Shown: positions 50,851-60,285 of the stretch, one piece after another | Numbering within the stretch: position 1 is the stretch's first letter | Layout of the letters: each line of letters opens with the position of its first letter | The notes under the pieces: model-generated | Databases searched by the model: none | What the model was told of the DNA's origin: nothing | What the model saw: only the letters and a program-made list of their open reading frames with translations | Program-made: the position numbers and the translations under genes | Assembly (NCBI GenBank): GCA_947570135.1 | Contig: CANOTP010000001.1 | Coordinates: 360,801 to 424,800 of the forward strand | Source: an uncultured Candidatus Melainabacteria bacterium | GTDB lineage: Bacteria; Cyanobacteriota; Vampirovibrionia; Gastranaerophilales; Gastranaerophilaceae | DNA: 64,000 bases | Direction: 5' to 3'

Positions 50851-51933
50851 TTATTTTCCGTTAACGTTTTTCGCGTTTTTTAATTCTGTATCGTTAACTG
50901 ATTCTTTTTTCTTAGCTTGTTCTGCGTCAATTTGTTTATTAATAATAACAGTTTGTGCGATTTGAATGATGTTACTTGTAATCAAGTATAACAATACACC
51001 TGCAGGAATCGGGATGATTACAAAAGTTGCAATAATCATCAACGGCATAAATGTTCCCATAGATTTTTGTAAAGCTTGCTGAGTAGGGTCGGCAGAGTCG
51101 GTTTTGCTCATTGCCATCATAATTTTTTGAGAAATTACCATCGTTAAAGCAAACAGAACGATTAGTAAAACTACATCCCAGTGTAGAGTTTTATTAACAG
51201 GAGTTGTCGGAACATCTGCAATCATCAGTCCGTCACGTCTGACAAATGTTACGGTTTCATTTTCTCGGATGTTACTGTTTGTAATTACAACATCTGCTTT
51301 TTCAACCTGTTCAAGTTGGCTGAATTTTAACTTGATATGGTCTAAGCTGAATGCAAATTCCGCATCTTTACCGGGTTCAAGTTCGCCCTGAACCTCAAGA
51401 GCTTGAGCTGGATCTGTTATTTTTACGTTTTTAATGGTTTCATTGTCTTTTAAGTAAATTGTTGCGGTGTTTCCTAAGATGAATTTGTCACCTTTAGCGG
51501 CTCCGAGAGTTCCGTTTTCTGAAATTCCCGCAGTTGCTCTCATTGTGGTTGCCAAGCTTTTTACAAATAAAAAGTGCTGGTCACCTGCAACTTGAATAAA
51601 TTGAGGGCTAATTAAAGCCGAATAAAGTAAGATGAATATAGGCATTTGGATTAGTAACGGTAAGCAGCCGCCCATCGGGTTAAATTTGTGTTCTTTGTAA
51701 AACTCCATCATTTTTTGCTGCATAACCTGAGGATTGCTTTGATATCTGTCTTGAATAGCTTTTAGTTTAGGCTGCAAGGTTTGCATCATTTTCATTGAGC
51801 GTTGCTGCTGGACATTCAAATGCCACATTGCAGCCCGAACGATTATTGTAAGTAAAATGATTGCAAGCCCGTAATTGCCTACATATTTTGCTAATATACT
51901 TAAAAACTTTATTGTTAATGTAATAAAATCCAC
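50851..51933 (-). CDS. yidC: YidC/Oxa1/Alb3 membrane insertase
   Basis: 360 residues. The conserved helices are recognisable: NYGLAIILLTIIVRAAMWHLN with the groove Arg, PMGGCLPLLIQMPIFILLYSAL, and the C-terminal helices FMPLMIIATFVIIPIPAGVLLYLITSN (seen here as separate motifs). It lacks the large N-terminal periplasmic domain of proteobacteria, but has about 120 extra residues between the second and third conserved helices, as in cyanobacterial Alb3-like proteins. It inserts membrane proteins such as ATP synthase subunit c. Confidence 0.93.
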   Translation of the reverse strand: MDFITLTIKFLSILAKYVGNYGLAIILLTIIVRAAMWHLNVQQQRSMKMMQTLQPKLKAIQDRYQSNPQVMQQKMMEFYKEHKFNPMGGCLPLLIQMPIFILLYSALISPQFIQVAGDQHFLFVKSLATTMRATAGISENGTLGAAKGDKFILGNTATIYLKDNETIKNVKITDPAQALEVQGELEPGKDAEFAFSLDHIKLKFSQLEQVEKADVVITNSNIRENETVTFVRRDGLMIADVPTTPVNKTLHWDVVLLIVLFALTMVISQKIMMAMSKTDSADPTQQALQKSMGTFMPLMIIATFVIIPIPAGVLLYLITSNIIQIAQTVIINKQIDAEQAKKKESVNDTELKNAKNVNGK

Positions 51934-52044
51934 TTTCTATCCCTCATCTAACGTAAAACTATATATTTTCAGTTAAAAAAATGATACCATGAACAAGATC
52001 ATATAGCAATCGCGTATTTATAATTATGTAATCCAGGTATCAAT

Positions 52045-52073
52045 AAAAAAGACCCACTTTAGTGAGTCTTTTT
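52045..52073. terminator. terminator downstream of tRNA-Pro
   Basis: AAAAAAGACCCACT, loop TT, AGTGAGTCTTTTT with one mismatch. On the minus strand it follows the tRNA gene. Confidence 0.75.
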
Positions 52074-52078
52074 ATTAA

Positions 52079-52155
52079 TGGTCGGGATGACACGATTCGA
52101 ACGTGCGACCCCCTCGTCCCAAGCGAGGTGCGCTACCAAGCTGCGCTACATCCCG
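52079..52155 (-). tRNA. tRNA-Pro (GGG), CCA encoded
   Basis: On the minus strand: acceptor CGGGATG/CATCCCG, D stem GCGC/GCGC, anticodon loop TTGGGAC (anticodon GGG), T loop TTCGAAT, then ACCA. The C1-G72 pair is typical for tRNA-Pro. Confidence 0.95.
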
Positions 52156-52237
52156 GGGGTAAATACTACCTGTGTCGGTAATATTCGTTACTCATTCATT
52201 CTAGGATAAAAAACTTTTAAAGTCAAGCACATTCTTT

Positions 52238-53647
52238 TTAGAATCTGAAATATATAAACGGATTGTATGTGCTTGAAGCAATTGTTGCAGCAGATAGTAC
52301 AAATAATACTAATAACCAGATATTTATCATCGCTTTACCGAATTTGTTTTTTATTTCAAGTATATTTTTAAATAACGGTACTGAACATAAAAATGCTGCA
52401 ATGACTGTTATTACCTCTGTTGTATCTATATAGTACGGTAAAGTATAAAGGATTTTGTCTTGGTGGATATGTAAAAATCCGAACATATTCATAAGATAAT
52501 GCCAAGCGTATGTTATATTGTCAGCTCTGAACATAACCCAGCCGATGACAAATATTAAGATACAATATATATGCTGTAATGATTTTATCTGCCACTGAGG
52601 ATGTTTTTGTTCAAAATCTTTGATATTAATTATTTTTTCAAGGATTATAAAAAATCCATGCCAAATGCCCCATATTACAAAATTCCACGATGCACCGTGC
52701 CAGATTCCCGTTAAAATAAAAACGATACCGAGATTTCTTAATGTCTTTAACTTCCCTTCACGATTTCCTCCAAGCGGGATATAGACGTATTGTTTAAACC
52801 ATGTTGATAATGAAATATGCCACCTTCTCCAAAATTCTGTTATTGATTTTGATATGTAAGGATAATTGAAGTTTTCCATAAATCTGAAGCCGAAAATTAG
52901 TCCCAAACCTATTGCCATATCAGAATATCCGCTAAAATCGAAATAAAGCTGAAATGAATAAGCCAATGATCCCAGCCAAGCTATAGAATGTGAAAAGGTG
53001 TGCGGATCTTGAATAAATATTTTATCAGCAATCGCTCCCATAGTGTTTGCAATAAGCATTTTTTTTGAAAGCCCGATGATAAAACGTTTTACTCCTAAGT
53101 CTACTTTTTCAAAGTTAACTTCGCGCGAGTCTATTTGTTCTGAGATATCATGGTATTTTACTATCGGACCTGCAATAAGCTGCGGAAACAAACTAATATA
53201 CAATGCAAGTTTATAAATGTCTTTTTGAACCCTGCATTCCCCGCGGTAAACATCAATAACATATGATAAAGCCTGAAATGTATAAAATGATATACCGATT
53301 GGCATAATTATGTTTAACGGGTGAATATGAGCATGAAAAATTCCGTTAAAATTATCAATCAAAAAATTAAAATATTTAAAATAAATTAAAAATCCTAAGT
53401 TTACGGCAATTGTTATCCATAAAATGAGTTCTTTCTTTTGTTGAAATTTGTCCATTCCGATTGCGCCAAAGTAATTGATTAAAATTGTCAAAAGCATTAT
53501 TGCAAGGTATTTTGGTTCTCCCCAAGCGTAGAAAATAATACTTGCAATAAGTAATATCGGGTTATGAAGTTCTTTTTTTGAAATTAAATATAAAAGAAGA
53601 ACAATCGGTAAAAACATAAATACAAATGTCATTGAGCTGAAAAGCAT
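52238..53647 (-). CDS. MBOAT family O-acyltransferase (AlgI-like)
   Basis: 469 residues, about ten membrane helices. MBOAT signatures: SITEFWRRWHISLSTWF and YIPLGGNREG, and the catalytic His in TGIWHGASWNF. AlgI/DltB-type enzymes move acyl groups across the membrane for O-acetylation of surface polysaccharides. It is 2 nt from the upstream AlgX/AlgJ-like gene, forming the classical membrane plus soluble acetylation pair. Confidence 0.93.
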   Translation of the reverse strand: MLFSSMTFVFMFLPIVLLLYLISKKELHNPILLIASIIFYAWGEPKYLAIMLLTILINYFGAIGMDKFQQKKELILWITIAVNLGFLIYFKYFNFLIDNFNGIFHAHIHPLNIIMPIGISFYTFQALSYVIDVYRGECRVQKDIYKLALYISLFPQLIAGPIVKYHDISEQIDSREVNFEKVDLGVKRFIIGLSKKMLIANTMGAIADKIFIQDPHTFSHSIAWLGSLAYSFQLYFDFSGYSDMAIGLGLIFGFRFMENFNYPYISKSITEFWRRWHISLSTWFKQYVYIPLGGNREGKLKTLRNLGIVFILTGIWHGASWNFVIWGIWHGFFIILEKIINIKDFEQKHPQWQIKSLQHIYCILIFVIGWVMFRADNITYAWHYLMNMFGFLHIHQDKILYTLPYYIDTTEVITVIAAFLCSVPLFKNILEIKNKFGKAMINIWLLVLFVLSAATIASSTYNPFIYFRF

Positions 53648-53649
53648 TA

Positions 53650-54927
53650 TTATATCTCCTCCAAAGGCTTTCTTCTTATAAAACTTGGCAGATATCTTTC
53701 TACTGTTTCGATAATAACTATATCTTTATCGCTAATTTCATCTTTATCTACATCATATTTCCAAATATATTTTGAGTTTTTAAAAGATTCCGATAAATAT
53801 GGTATCAAATTTACGGTAAAAGAATCTCTGTACATTATAAGATTGTATTGATTGTTTATATTTGTGCAGTATTGAATATCTTTTACTGTTTTGGTTTTCT
53901 TACAAATGTGATTTATATTTCGAATGTTTGTAATCGGTTCAAATTCTTTTTGTGCTTGGAGATATTTTGGCAGCATTTTATTTAAATCTCCAGAAAATTC
54001 TTTGTATGATACGGAATTTATTTCAGCTTTCGGTAGATTATTATTAAAGTCTTTATTTATTGTATTAATTATCTCATTGTAGCCGTAATATGCACCCAAA
54101 TGATTCCAGTGAGTATCTGTTTTATAATATAGTTGGTTTTCTTTTTTGTGTTCTTTTAGTGTGTCATAAAGATATAAAACTTTAATGTTCGTGTTGTCGG
54201 ATATATAATTTGTTAATTGGTTTGCTCTGCTGTCAGTATTGGGGGTTTGTTTTAATATATAGTTCGGATAGTGTTCTCCATATATTTTATTTTTATCGGG
54301 AGCAATGACAAAGTAAAATTGTTTATTCCTTTTTTTGCAATAATTGTCAACTGATAGAAGATATCGGGTAATTTTCTCTAATTCCTCTTTTGTAAAGGGA
54401 TCCAGGTTTTGATAATTTCTTATACTGTTATCACCTTTATAAAATAACCAATCTTCTTCCCCTTTTAAAACTCTTGGTGTTTCCCAATGACTGTCACATA
54501 GGGAGGTTAGCGCATTTAATTCATATAATATGCTTTTTAAGTAAAATCTGTCATTAAACCAGTTTTCAAAATCTTTTCCGAATGTATAATTTAAGTTTCC
54601 CGAATCTTCAATGAAAGGTTTCCACTGAGTTAGTGTTCTGTTTTCTTTTTGAGATATGTAATCTCTGTTGATGTGTGACATCGGAATAAATAACATTATA
54701 AAAAATACAGTTAAAAATACGATTTCAATCCGAGATTGGTTTTGAATATTTTTAAAATCCGCAAGATAAGATGTCAGTTTCAAACTTAGTAAGTAGCCGC
54801 AGATCAGTATAATCAAAAACGGATAACCGTTAAATATTGGTCCATTACCTGTTAAAATCCATATTTTATGTGTAATAAACAGTAATATAATTGTTACAGC
54901 TATACTAAGATAATATCTCTTCTTCAT
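53650..54927 (-). CDS. AlgX/AlgJ-like (DHHW) polysaccharide O-acetylation protein
   Basis: 425 residues. Two N-terminal membrane segments (about 5-22 and 30-50) are followed by an SGNH-like domain: NRTLTQWKPF, FYFVIAPDKNKIYGEHYP, and TDTHWNHLGAYYGYN, the DHxW-type catalytic block. MYRDSFT near residue 385 supplies the Ser of the active site. It works outside the membrane with the MBOAT protein to acetylate an exported polysaccharide. The target polymer is not visible. Confidence 0.85.
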   Translation of the reverse strand: MKKRYYLSIAVTIILLFITHKIWILTGNGPIFNGYPFLIILICGYLLSLKLTSYLADFKNIQNQSRIEIVFLTVFFIMLFIPMSHINRDYISQKENRTLTQWKPFIEDSGNLNYTFGKDFENWFNDRFYLKSILYELNALTSLCDSHWETPRVLKGEEDWLFYKGDNSIRNYQNLDPFTKEELEKITRYLLSVDNYCKKRNKQFYFVIAPDKNKIYGEHYPNYILKQTPNTDSRANQLTNYISDNTNIKVLYLYDTLKEHKKENQLYYKTDTHWNHLGAYYGYNEIINTINKDFNNNLPKAEINSVSYKEFSGDLNKMLPKYLQAQKEFEPITNIRNINHICKKTKTVKDIQYCTNINNQYNLIMYRDSFTVNLIPYLSESFKNSKYIWKYDVDKDEISDKDIVIIETVERYLPSFIRRKPLEEI

Positions 54928-54987
54928 AATATTATAAATTTTAATGAAAGCTTTGTTTCTTGGTCAATTGGACGTGTTGGCTATTTT

Positions 54988-55016
54988 TTGTATAAGTTTT
55001 GCTGACTGCGTATAAT
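54988..55016 (+). promoter_or_regulatory. possible promoter toward the XRE regulator
   Basis: TTGTAT (54988-54993), 17-bp spacer, TATAAT (55011-55016), directly before the inverted repeat. A second, leaderless option is TAAAAT at 55067-55072, seven bases before the ATG. Confidence 0.45.
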
Positions 55017-55060
55017 ATTGAATGTGTTCTATAGACTAAAATCAATAGAGTACATTCAAT
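55017..55060. promoter_or_regulatory. large inverted repeat, probable operator of the XRE regulator
   Basis: Left arm ATTGAATGTGTTCTAT (55017-55032), 12-bp spacer, right arm ATAGAGTACATTCAAT (55045-55060); 14 of 16 positions pair. A third half-site, ATTGAATGTACT, recurs inside the regulator gene at about 55127-55138. It lies between the acetylation operon and the XRE gene. Confidence 0.65.
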
Positions 55061-55079
55061 ATATCATAAAATTATTTAT

Positions 55080-55364
55080 ATGCAAGAAGATGATATATTG
55101 CTGCAAAAACAGAAAAAGCAAGAGATATTGAATGTACTTGGTGAATTGGTACATAGCAGTCGTGTGTCTTTAAATAAAGGTATAAATACGTTTTCTTATG
55201 AGTATGATATCGGAAACGGGCTTTTATCACGGCTTGAAAAAGGTAATATAGATACAAAAATAACAACTCTTTGGAAGCTTGCAAATGCCTTCGGGTATAA
55301 ATGTTCGGATTTTGTAAAACTTCTTGAAGAAAAGTTGCCGAAAGATTTCAATTTTTATAATTGA
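55080..55364 (+). CDS. XRE-family HTH regulator
   Basis: 94 residues. The N-terminal part is a charged helix (QKQKKQEILNVLGELVHSSR). The helix-turn-helix follows (about 35-80: NTFSYEYDIGNGLLSRLEKGN, then TLWKLANAFGYKCSDFVKLL), a divergent Cro/CI form. It faces away from the O-acetylation genes, and the inverted repeat between them suggests control of itself and perhaps of them. No ribosome site before the ATG. Confidence 0.78.
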   Translation: MQEDDILLQKQKKQEILNVLGELVHSSRVSLNKGINTFSYEYDIGNGLLSRLEKGNIDTKITTLWKLANAFGYKCSDFVKLLEEKLPKDFNFYN

Positions 55365-55424
55365 AAATTTTTACAAATTTAATAATTTAGCATTTAGGAA
55401 TTTATATGTTATTATTGTTATATT

Positions 55425-56093
55425 ATGGTTAGGCTAATTAATAGTAATAATATTAAAAAAGTAACGGAGGCTGTATATTCGGTTATGCACCTTCAGGAAT
55501 TTTTTACTTACATTGTTGAAATGGATAATCCCGGGATTACGCCTTGCATATATGTTATGTGGCATAAAAACCAGTTTTGTGTTTACGGATTGCAGGATAA
55601 AGGCAATGTAAATATTCTTATCAGTAATTCTTTAGACGGCGAGATTGTATCTTATGTTGTTCAGAAGATGGGATTCCAAACATGCCGCGGCTCTTCAAAA
55701 AGAAGAGGTTCGGTATCAAGTTCTTTAAAAATGATATCGAAATTGAAAAACGGTGAAAATATTGCGATTATGGTAGACGGACCAAGGGGACCGATACATA
55801 AAGTTAAGCGCGGCGCGGTTGTTTTGGCAAGAGAGGCAGGAGTCCCTATAGTTCCAATGCACTGGTATTCTCCTGAGCCGACTTTTGTAACTTTACCGTC
55901 GTGGGATAAGATGAAATCACCGATTGGACCATGCCGAATTGTTAATGTTTACGGTAAACCTATTTATACCGATGGAAAGACAGATGAAGAGGTAGCAGAA
56001 GAAGTCAGGGAATCTTTATTCAACTTAGAGCGTATTGCTCCCGAGAAATATAAAGAGGCGAAAAAGTTAAAACTATGGCGCAAAAGAAAGTAA
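55425..56093 (+). CDS. DUF374-type lysophospholipid acyltransferase-like protein
   Basis: 222 residues. YVMWHKNQFC resembles the H-x-(5)-D/N block, and IMVDGPRGPIHKVKRGAVVLAREAGVPIVPM is the well conserved DUF374/LPLAT core (motifs MVDGPRGP and AGVPIVP). Members are thought to acylate lipids or lipid A-like molecules at the inner membrane. There is no strong membrane helix. It overlaps the next gene by 19 nt. Confidence 0.82.
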   Translation: MVRLINSNNIKKVTEAVYSVMHLQEFFTYIVEMDNPGITPCIYVMWHKNQFCVYGLQDKGNVNILISNSLDGEIVSYVVQKMGFQTCRGSSKRRGSVSSSLKMISKLKNGENIAIMVDGPRGPIHKVKRGAVVLAREAGVPIVPMHWYSPEPTFVTLPSWDKMKSPIGPCRIVNVYGKPIYTDGKTDEEVAEEVRESLFNLERIAPEKYKEAKKLKLWRKRK

Positions 56094-56896
56094 ATTTAGC
56101 GATATTGCAAATGTCATCCGTTATCGGGGATATTGAGGCTAATATTGAAAAAGTAAAACAAATTATATCTAAAGAACTTCCGACAGATACGGATGTTCTT
56201 GTATTGCCCGAGGTTTGGACTGTAGGGTGGGCATGTTCGCATTTTCAAAACAGTGCGCAGGATTTGAACGGTTCTGTTATTAATTTTTTATCTGACACCG
56301 CTAAAAAATATAATATTAATATAATAGGCGGCAGTTTTATTACAAAGCAAGACGGATGTTTTTATAATACCTGTCCTGTTGTTAATCGTTCGGGTACTCT
56401 TGTTGCCGTATATAATAAAAATCATTTATATTCATATTATGGATGTGATGAGGGCAAGTATGTTACCGTCGGTTCAAATTTAAGTATGGTAACTCTTGAC
56501 GGGATAAATTACGGGCTTTCGATTTGTTATGATATACGATTCCCGGAACTTTACAGGGCTTACGCTAAAGCAGGCGCAGATGTGTTTATTAATTGCGCTG
56601 CTTGGGGTTCTAAAAAAGCTGTGCCGTGGGAGATGATGACAAAATCAAGAGCGATTGAAAACCAGTGTTTTATGGCTGCTTTAACTCAGTCAGGGTACAT
56701 TGAAAACGGCGAGTATAACCTTGGGGAATCCCGTATTATTGATTTTAACGGGAATGAACTTAGTTCGATTATGAGCGGTGAAGGTATTGTATCTTGCGAG
56801 CTTGATATTGATTCTATGTATGAATTCAGGGCTAAAGCTCCTATTTTAAATGACATTAAAGATAACTATGAGGTGAAAGTTTTATGCGTAAAATAA
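56075..56896 (+). CDS. carbon-nitrogen hydrolase (nitrilase superfamily)
   Basis: 273 residues. The catalytic triad is complete: Glu in VLPEVWT, Lys in YNKNHLY, Cys in LSICYDIRFPELYR. The sequence around the Cys (CYDxRFPELYR) fits the Nit2/omega-amidase and YafV branch, which hydrolyse small amides such as 2-oxoglutaramate. Sits in a tightly overlapping run with the acyltransferase and PBP4 genes. Confidence 0.9.
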   Translation: MAQKKVNLAILQMSSVIGDIEANIEKVKQIISKELPTDTDVLVLPEVWTVGWACSHFQNSAQDLNGSVINFLSDTAKKYNINIIGGSFITKQDGCFYNTCPVVNRSGTLVAVYNKNHLYSYYGCDEGKYVTVGSNLSMVTLDGINYGLSICYDIRFPELYRAYAKAGADVFINCAAWGSKKAVPWEMMTKSRAIENQCFMAALTQSGYIENGEYNLGESRIIDFNGNELSSIMSGEGIVSCELDIDSMYEFRAKAPILNDIKDNYEVKVLCVK

Positions 56897-58233
56897 TTGC
56901 TTTATTATTTACATTATTTATAACAACAGGTATTGTAAACGCCGAATCCATAACTAAAACAATAGTTTCAACAGGTGCGAATAAATCATCAGTTTCAGTT
57001 TCCGTTAAGGATATTAATACTGGAAATACCGTTTACTCACTGAATTCTAAAACCCCAATGATTCCCGCATCAACCCTGAAACTTATTACAACATCAGCAT
57101 CTGTTGATACTTTAGGTTCGGATTTTAAATATGTTACAACATTATATAAAAGTACCAATAACGATTTATATTTAAAGCTTTCGGGAGATCCTTTGTTATC
57201 ATCTTCTGATTTATCACAATTGGTAGCATCTGCTAAGCTTAAAAACATTGAGCCGAAAACTTTTTATATAGATGATAAGGTTTTTGACTGTGTTGAATGG
57301 GGTGAAGGCTGGCAATGGGATGATGAGATGAATCCTCTTATGCCAAAATTCAGCGCTTATAATCTTGATAAAAACCTTTTGAAAATAGAAATTAATCCTA
57401 CATCGGATAAAAGACCTGCTGTGATTTCAGTGAAACCGTTTTATCCGTTGACTTTTATTAATTTATTGACAACCGATTCAACTGTTCCGACAAATGTCAA
57501 ATTTGAAAAAAATAATGATATAGCTTCAAATTTGATAAATGTATCGGGAACTGTTGCTAAGCTTCATACCGTAATGATGCCTGTTACGAATCCTAAGATG
57601 AATTTCAGTCTGCGATTAGAGTCCGCTATCAGAAATAAGAAATTAGAGTATTTTGCACCTTTTAAAAATGCAAAATTACCTGAAAAAAATGTTTATGTGG
57701 TTGATTTTGTTGAACATGAAATTGAACCGATAATTTCGGGTATTTTAAAAAATAGTAATAATTTGTACGCCGAAACCTTATTTAAAACAGCAGGTGCAGT
57801 GTTCTCAGGTTCTGTCGGCAGCCGCGAAACTTCTTTAGATATGCTTAATAACTATTTATCAAAAATAGGTGTAAATTCAGAGGATATAAAAGTTGTTGAC
57901 GGTAGCGGGGTATCTAAAAATAACCTTGTCACTACTGATTTTATGTCTGACTTTTTAGTTATGAAATCAAAAGATGATAATTTTGACAGTTTCAAAACAA
58001 TGCTGCCAACATCTGGTGAAGGAACTTTAAAAGATAGAATGCTTTATTTTAAGAATAATTTGTACGCTAAAACGGGGACGTTATCCGATACCAGTTCCAT
58101 TGCGGGGTATATAACTTCACGCCGCGGAAAGGTTTACGCGTTTGATATTATGATTCATGATGCGAAAACTTCACCGTCTGATAAAAAGTTTATTGAAGAA
58201 CAAATTCTCAGAAATATTTATGTAAATTACTAA
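56884..58233 (+). CDS. dacB: D-alanyl-D-alanine carboxypeptidase/endopeptidase, PBP4 type
   Basis: 449 residues with a signal peptide (MRKIIALLFTLFITTGIVNA). Family S13 motifs: SxxK as ASTLKLITT (about residue 61), SxN as SGVSKNNL, and KTG as YAKTGTLSD. The usual large insert between SxxK and SxN is present. It cleaves terminal D-Ala or cross-links in the periplasm. It overlaps the nitrilase gene by 13 nt. Confidence 0.93.
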   Translation: MRKIIALLFTLFITTGIVNAESITKTIVSTGANKSSVSVSVKDINTGNTVYSLNSKTPMIPASTLKLITTSASVDTLGSDFKYVTTLYKSTNNDLYLKLSGDPLLSSSDLSQLVASAKLKNIEPKTFYIDDKVFDCVEWGEGWQWDDEMNPLMPKFSAYNLDKNLLKIEINPTSDKRPAVISVKPFYPLTFINLLTTDSTVPTNVKFEKNNDIASNLINVSGTVAKLHTVMMPVTNPKMNFSLRLESAIRNKKLEYFAPFKNAKLPEKNVYVVDFVEHEIEPIISGILKNSNNLYAETLFKTAGAVFSGSVGSRETSLDMLNNYLSKIGVNSEDIKVVDGSGVSKNNLVTTDFMSDFLVMKSKDDNFDSFKTMLPTSGEGTLKDRMLYFKNNLYAKTGTLSDTSSIAGYITSRRGKVYAFDIMIHDAKTSPSDKKFIEEQILRNIYVNY

Positions 58234-58250
58234 TCAAAAAGGAAATTAAT

Positions 58251-59129
58251 ATGTACGAACCTGATGTAACCGTAATAACAACAACTTCAAATATTGTAGA
58301 TCATGAACAGGCGGATGATTTCACTTTACTTGTTAATCTTTTAGATAGGCAAACTTATCCGCAGATTGAGTTTTTGGTTATGGATGGTGGCTCTACTGAC
58401 GGAACCGTTGATTTATTGAAAGAGTATAAAAATTTAGGGTATTTAAACTTTTTTACAGAACCCGATAACGGTAAGTTTGAAGCTTACAATAAAGGTTTGA
58501 TGCGGGCTAAAGGCAAGTATGTTTCTTTTATAAGCTGTGATGATTTTTATCATGATATTACTGCAATTCAGGATATTGTTGATTTAATGGAGCAAGAGGA
58601 TGCGGATTTCTGTTTCTTCCCGTCTTATTGTATTCATCCTGAGGGGTATGCGTTTCAGTTTGTGCCTGCAATTTTGAATACTTTTCAGGTGACACCGTGT
58701 CCACGTCAGGCAATGTTTTTTAAACGCTCTGCATTAGAATCCTTAAGAGGGTTTGATGAAAAATTTAAACTTCTTGCGGATTACGATTTACAAATAAGAT
58801 TATTACTAAACGGCTTGCATGGAATTTATTTTGAAAGAAATGTTATGACATATAAGCTTGGCGAACAGGGTATGAAACGTTTAACCCAGGTCGAAGCTGA
58901 GTGTAGTCATATATTTTATAAGAATTACAAAAACCTTTATCCGATGTCTAATGATGTTTTAGACAGAATGGTTAAGTTCTCAGAGATTCCAAAGCCGTTA
59001 TTGGAAAAACTTTCAACAAATTTTGCACCTGAGGATAAAGAAACCTTCTTTGAAATGTATGAACAGATGTATACTATGCGCAATGAAGCCATAAAAGAAC
59101 AACGGGCAAGAGAACGTCGTAACAGGTAA
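58251..59129 (+). CDS. family 2 glycosyltransferase
   Basis: 292 residues. GT-A fold start VTVITTTSNIVD, QIEFLVMDGGSTDGTVDLL, FTEPDNGKFEAYNKGLMRAKG and the metal site SCDDFYHD. These fit a GT2 enzyme with a bound nucleotide sugar. A charged C-terminal helix (EQRARERRNR) ends the protein. No membrane segment. It likely adds a sugar to a surface polymer. Follows dacB by 17 nt. Confidence 0.9.
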   Translation: MYEPDVTVITTTSNIVDHEQADDFTLLVNLLDRQTYPQIEFLVMDGGSTDGTVDLLKEYKNLGYLNFFTEPDNGKFEAYNKGLMRAKGKYVSFISCDDFYHDITAIQDIVDLMEQEDADFCFFPSYCIHPEGYAFQFVPAILNTFQVTPCPRQAMFFKRSALESLRGFDEKFKLLADYDLQIRLLLNGLHGIYFERNVMTYKLGEQGMKRLTQVEAECSHIFYKNYKNLYPMSNDVLDRMVKFSEIPKPLLEKLSTNFAPEDKETFFEMYEQMYTMRNEAIKEQRARERRNR

Positions 59130-59145
59130 TAGTTTTGTAATATAT

Positions 59146-59174
59146 TTGCAAAATAAATTTTCAAGGATTATAAT
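59146..59174 (+). promoter_or_regulatory. promoter of the Gfo/Idh/MocA gene
   Basis: TTGCAA (59146-59151), 17-bp spacer, TATAAT (59169-59174). Confidence 0.6.
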
Positions 59175-59210
59175 TATAACAAGAGATTAAATAAGGAAAG
59201 ACAGGGGAAT

Positions 59211-60209
59211 ATGACAGAACAAAGAATAGCTGTATTAGGCTGCGGCCTTTGGGGAAGAAATATTGTTCGTAATTTTTACAATTTGAACGCACTCGGTATG
59301 GTTTGCGATTTGGATGAAGAAAACCTTGCAAAGGTAAGAGAACAGTATCCTGACGTTAAAACAACAAAAGATTTTCATGATATTTTAAATTCTGATGAAA
59401 TAACTGGGGTAGTTGTAGTAACACCTTCACATACTCATTATAAGTTTGTAAAAGCAATGCTAGAAGCAGGCAAAAATGTTTACGTGGAAAAACCTATTTC
59501 AACTGTTGCTCAAGAAGCAAGAGATTTGACTGACTTAGCTGACAGTAAAGGGCTTGTCTTAATGGTGGGACACCTTTTATTATATCATCCTGCTGTTAAC
59601 AGATTAAAAATGCTTGTTGAAGAAGGTGCATTGGGTGAAATTGTTTATGCACAATCTGACAGATTAAATATAAATTACTTTAAAAATGACAGAAGCGTAA
59701 TGTGGGATTTAGCACCTCATGATGTATCAATGATCAGTTATGTTCTTGGTAAAAATCCTAAACGCGTAATTTCGGCAATTGGCGCCTCATCTGATAATAA
59801 CGATATTATGGATATTACACATATCGGAATCCAAATGGAAGGCGGAGCAATAGCTCACATTTCAGACAGTTGGATTACACCAAGAAAACATGTTCAACTT
59901 CTTGTTAGAGGTACAAAAGCTACTGCTATTTTAGACGATACGGTTGCAGAGAATAAATTAACCATTTATGATAACTTTAAAGCAGGCAGCAGCGAAGTTG
60001 TGGTATCAGATTACCTTGAAATCGAACCGTTAAAACTTGAATGTCAGCATTTTATCAGTTGCTGTGAATCAGGTAAAAAGGCTCGTTCAGATGGTGAAAA
60101 CGGCTTTATCGTCGTAAGTATTTTAGAAGAAGCCGAAAAAATTATGCTTGGTGATAGAGCTAAAAATTTGGATAACGTAGATTGGGCGCTGTCAAGAACT
60201 AAAAAGTAA
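59211..60209 (+). CDS. Gfo/Idh/MocA family oxidoreductase
   Basis: 332 residues. The Rossmann N-terminus has GCGLWGRNIVRNF, and VVVVTPSHTHYKFV and VYVEKPIS (catalytic Lys in EKP) follow. WDLAPHDVSMISYVLG is the C-terminal catalytic His/Asp motif. It looks like enzymes that oxidise UDP-sugar acids (WlbA type), but the substrate is not certain. It may supply an amino-sugar precursor for surface glycans. It has a strong own promoter and a GGGGA site. Confidence 0.88.
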   Translation: MTEQRIAVLGCGLWGRNIVRNFYNLNALGMVCDLDEENLAKVREQYPDVKTTKDFHDILNSDEITGVVVVTPSHTHYKFVKAMLEAGKNVYVEKPISTVAQEARDLTDLADSKGLVLMVGHLLLYHPAVNRLKMLVEEGALGEIVYAQSDRLNINYFKNDRSVMWDLAPHDVSMISYVLGKNPKRVISAIGASSDNNDIMDITHIGIQMEGGAIAHISDSWITPRKHVQLLVRGTKATAILDDTVAENKLTIYDNFKAGSSEVVVSDYLEIEPLKLECQHFISCCESGKKARSDGENGFIVVSILEEAEKIMLGDRAKNLDNVDWALSRTKK

Positions 60210-60218
60210 GCTTACTCC

Positions 60219-60257
60219 GTCAGTCTGAGAGCTCTAGCCCGAAGAATCCTACGTAGG
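60219..60257. repeat. diverged palindromic repeat
   Basis: GTCAGTCTGAGAGCTC begins and GAAGAATCCTACGTAGG ends a GC-richer stretch with a perfect 10-bp palindrome CCTACGTAGG (60248-60257). The GTCA-x-TCTGA start resembles the repeats at 10918 and 13503. The relation is tentative. Confidence 0.35.
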
Positions 60258-60285
60258 TATATAAAAAGTAGAAGGGACAAATTTA

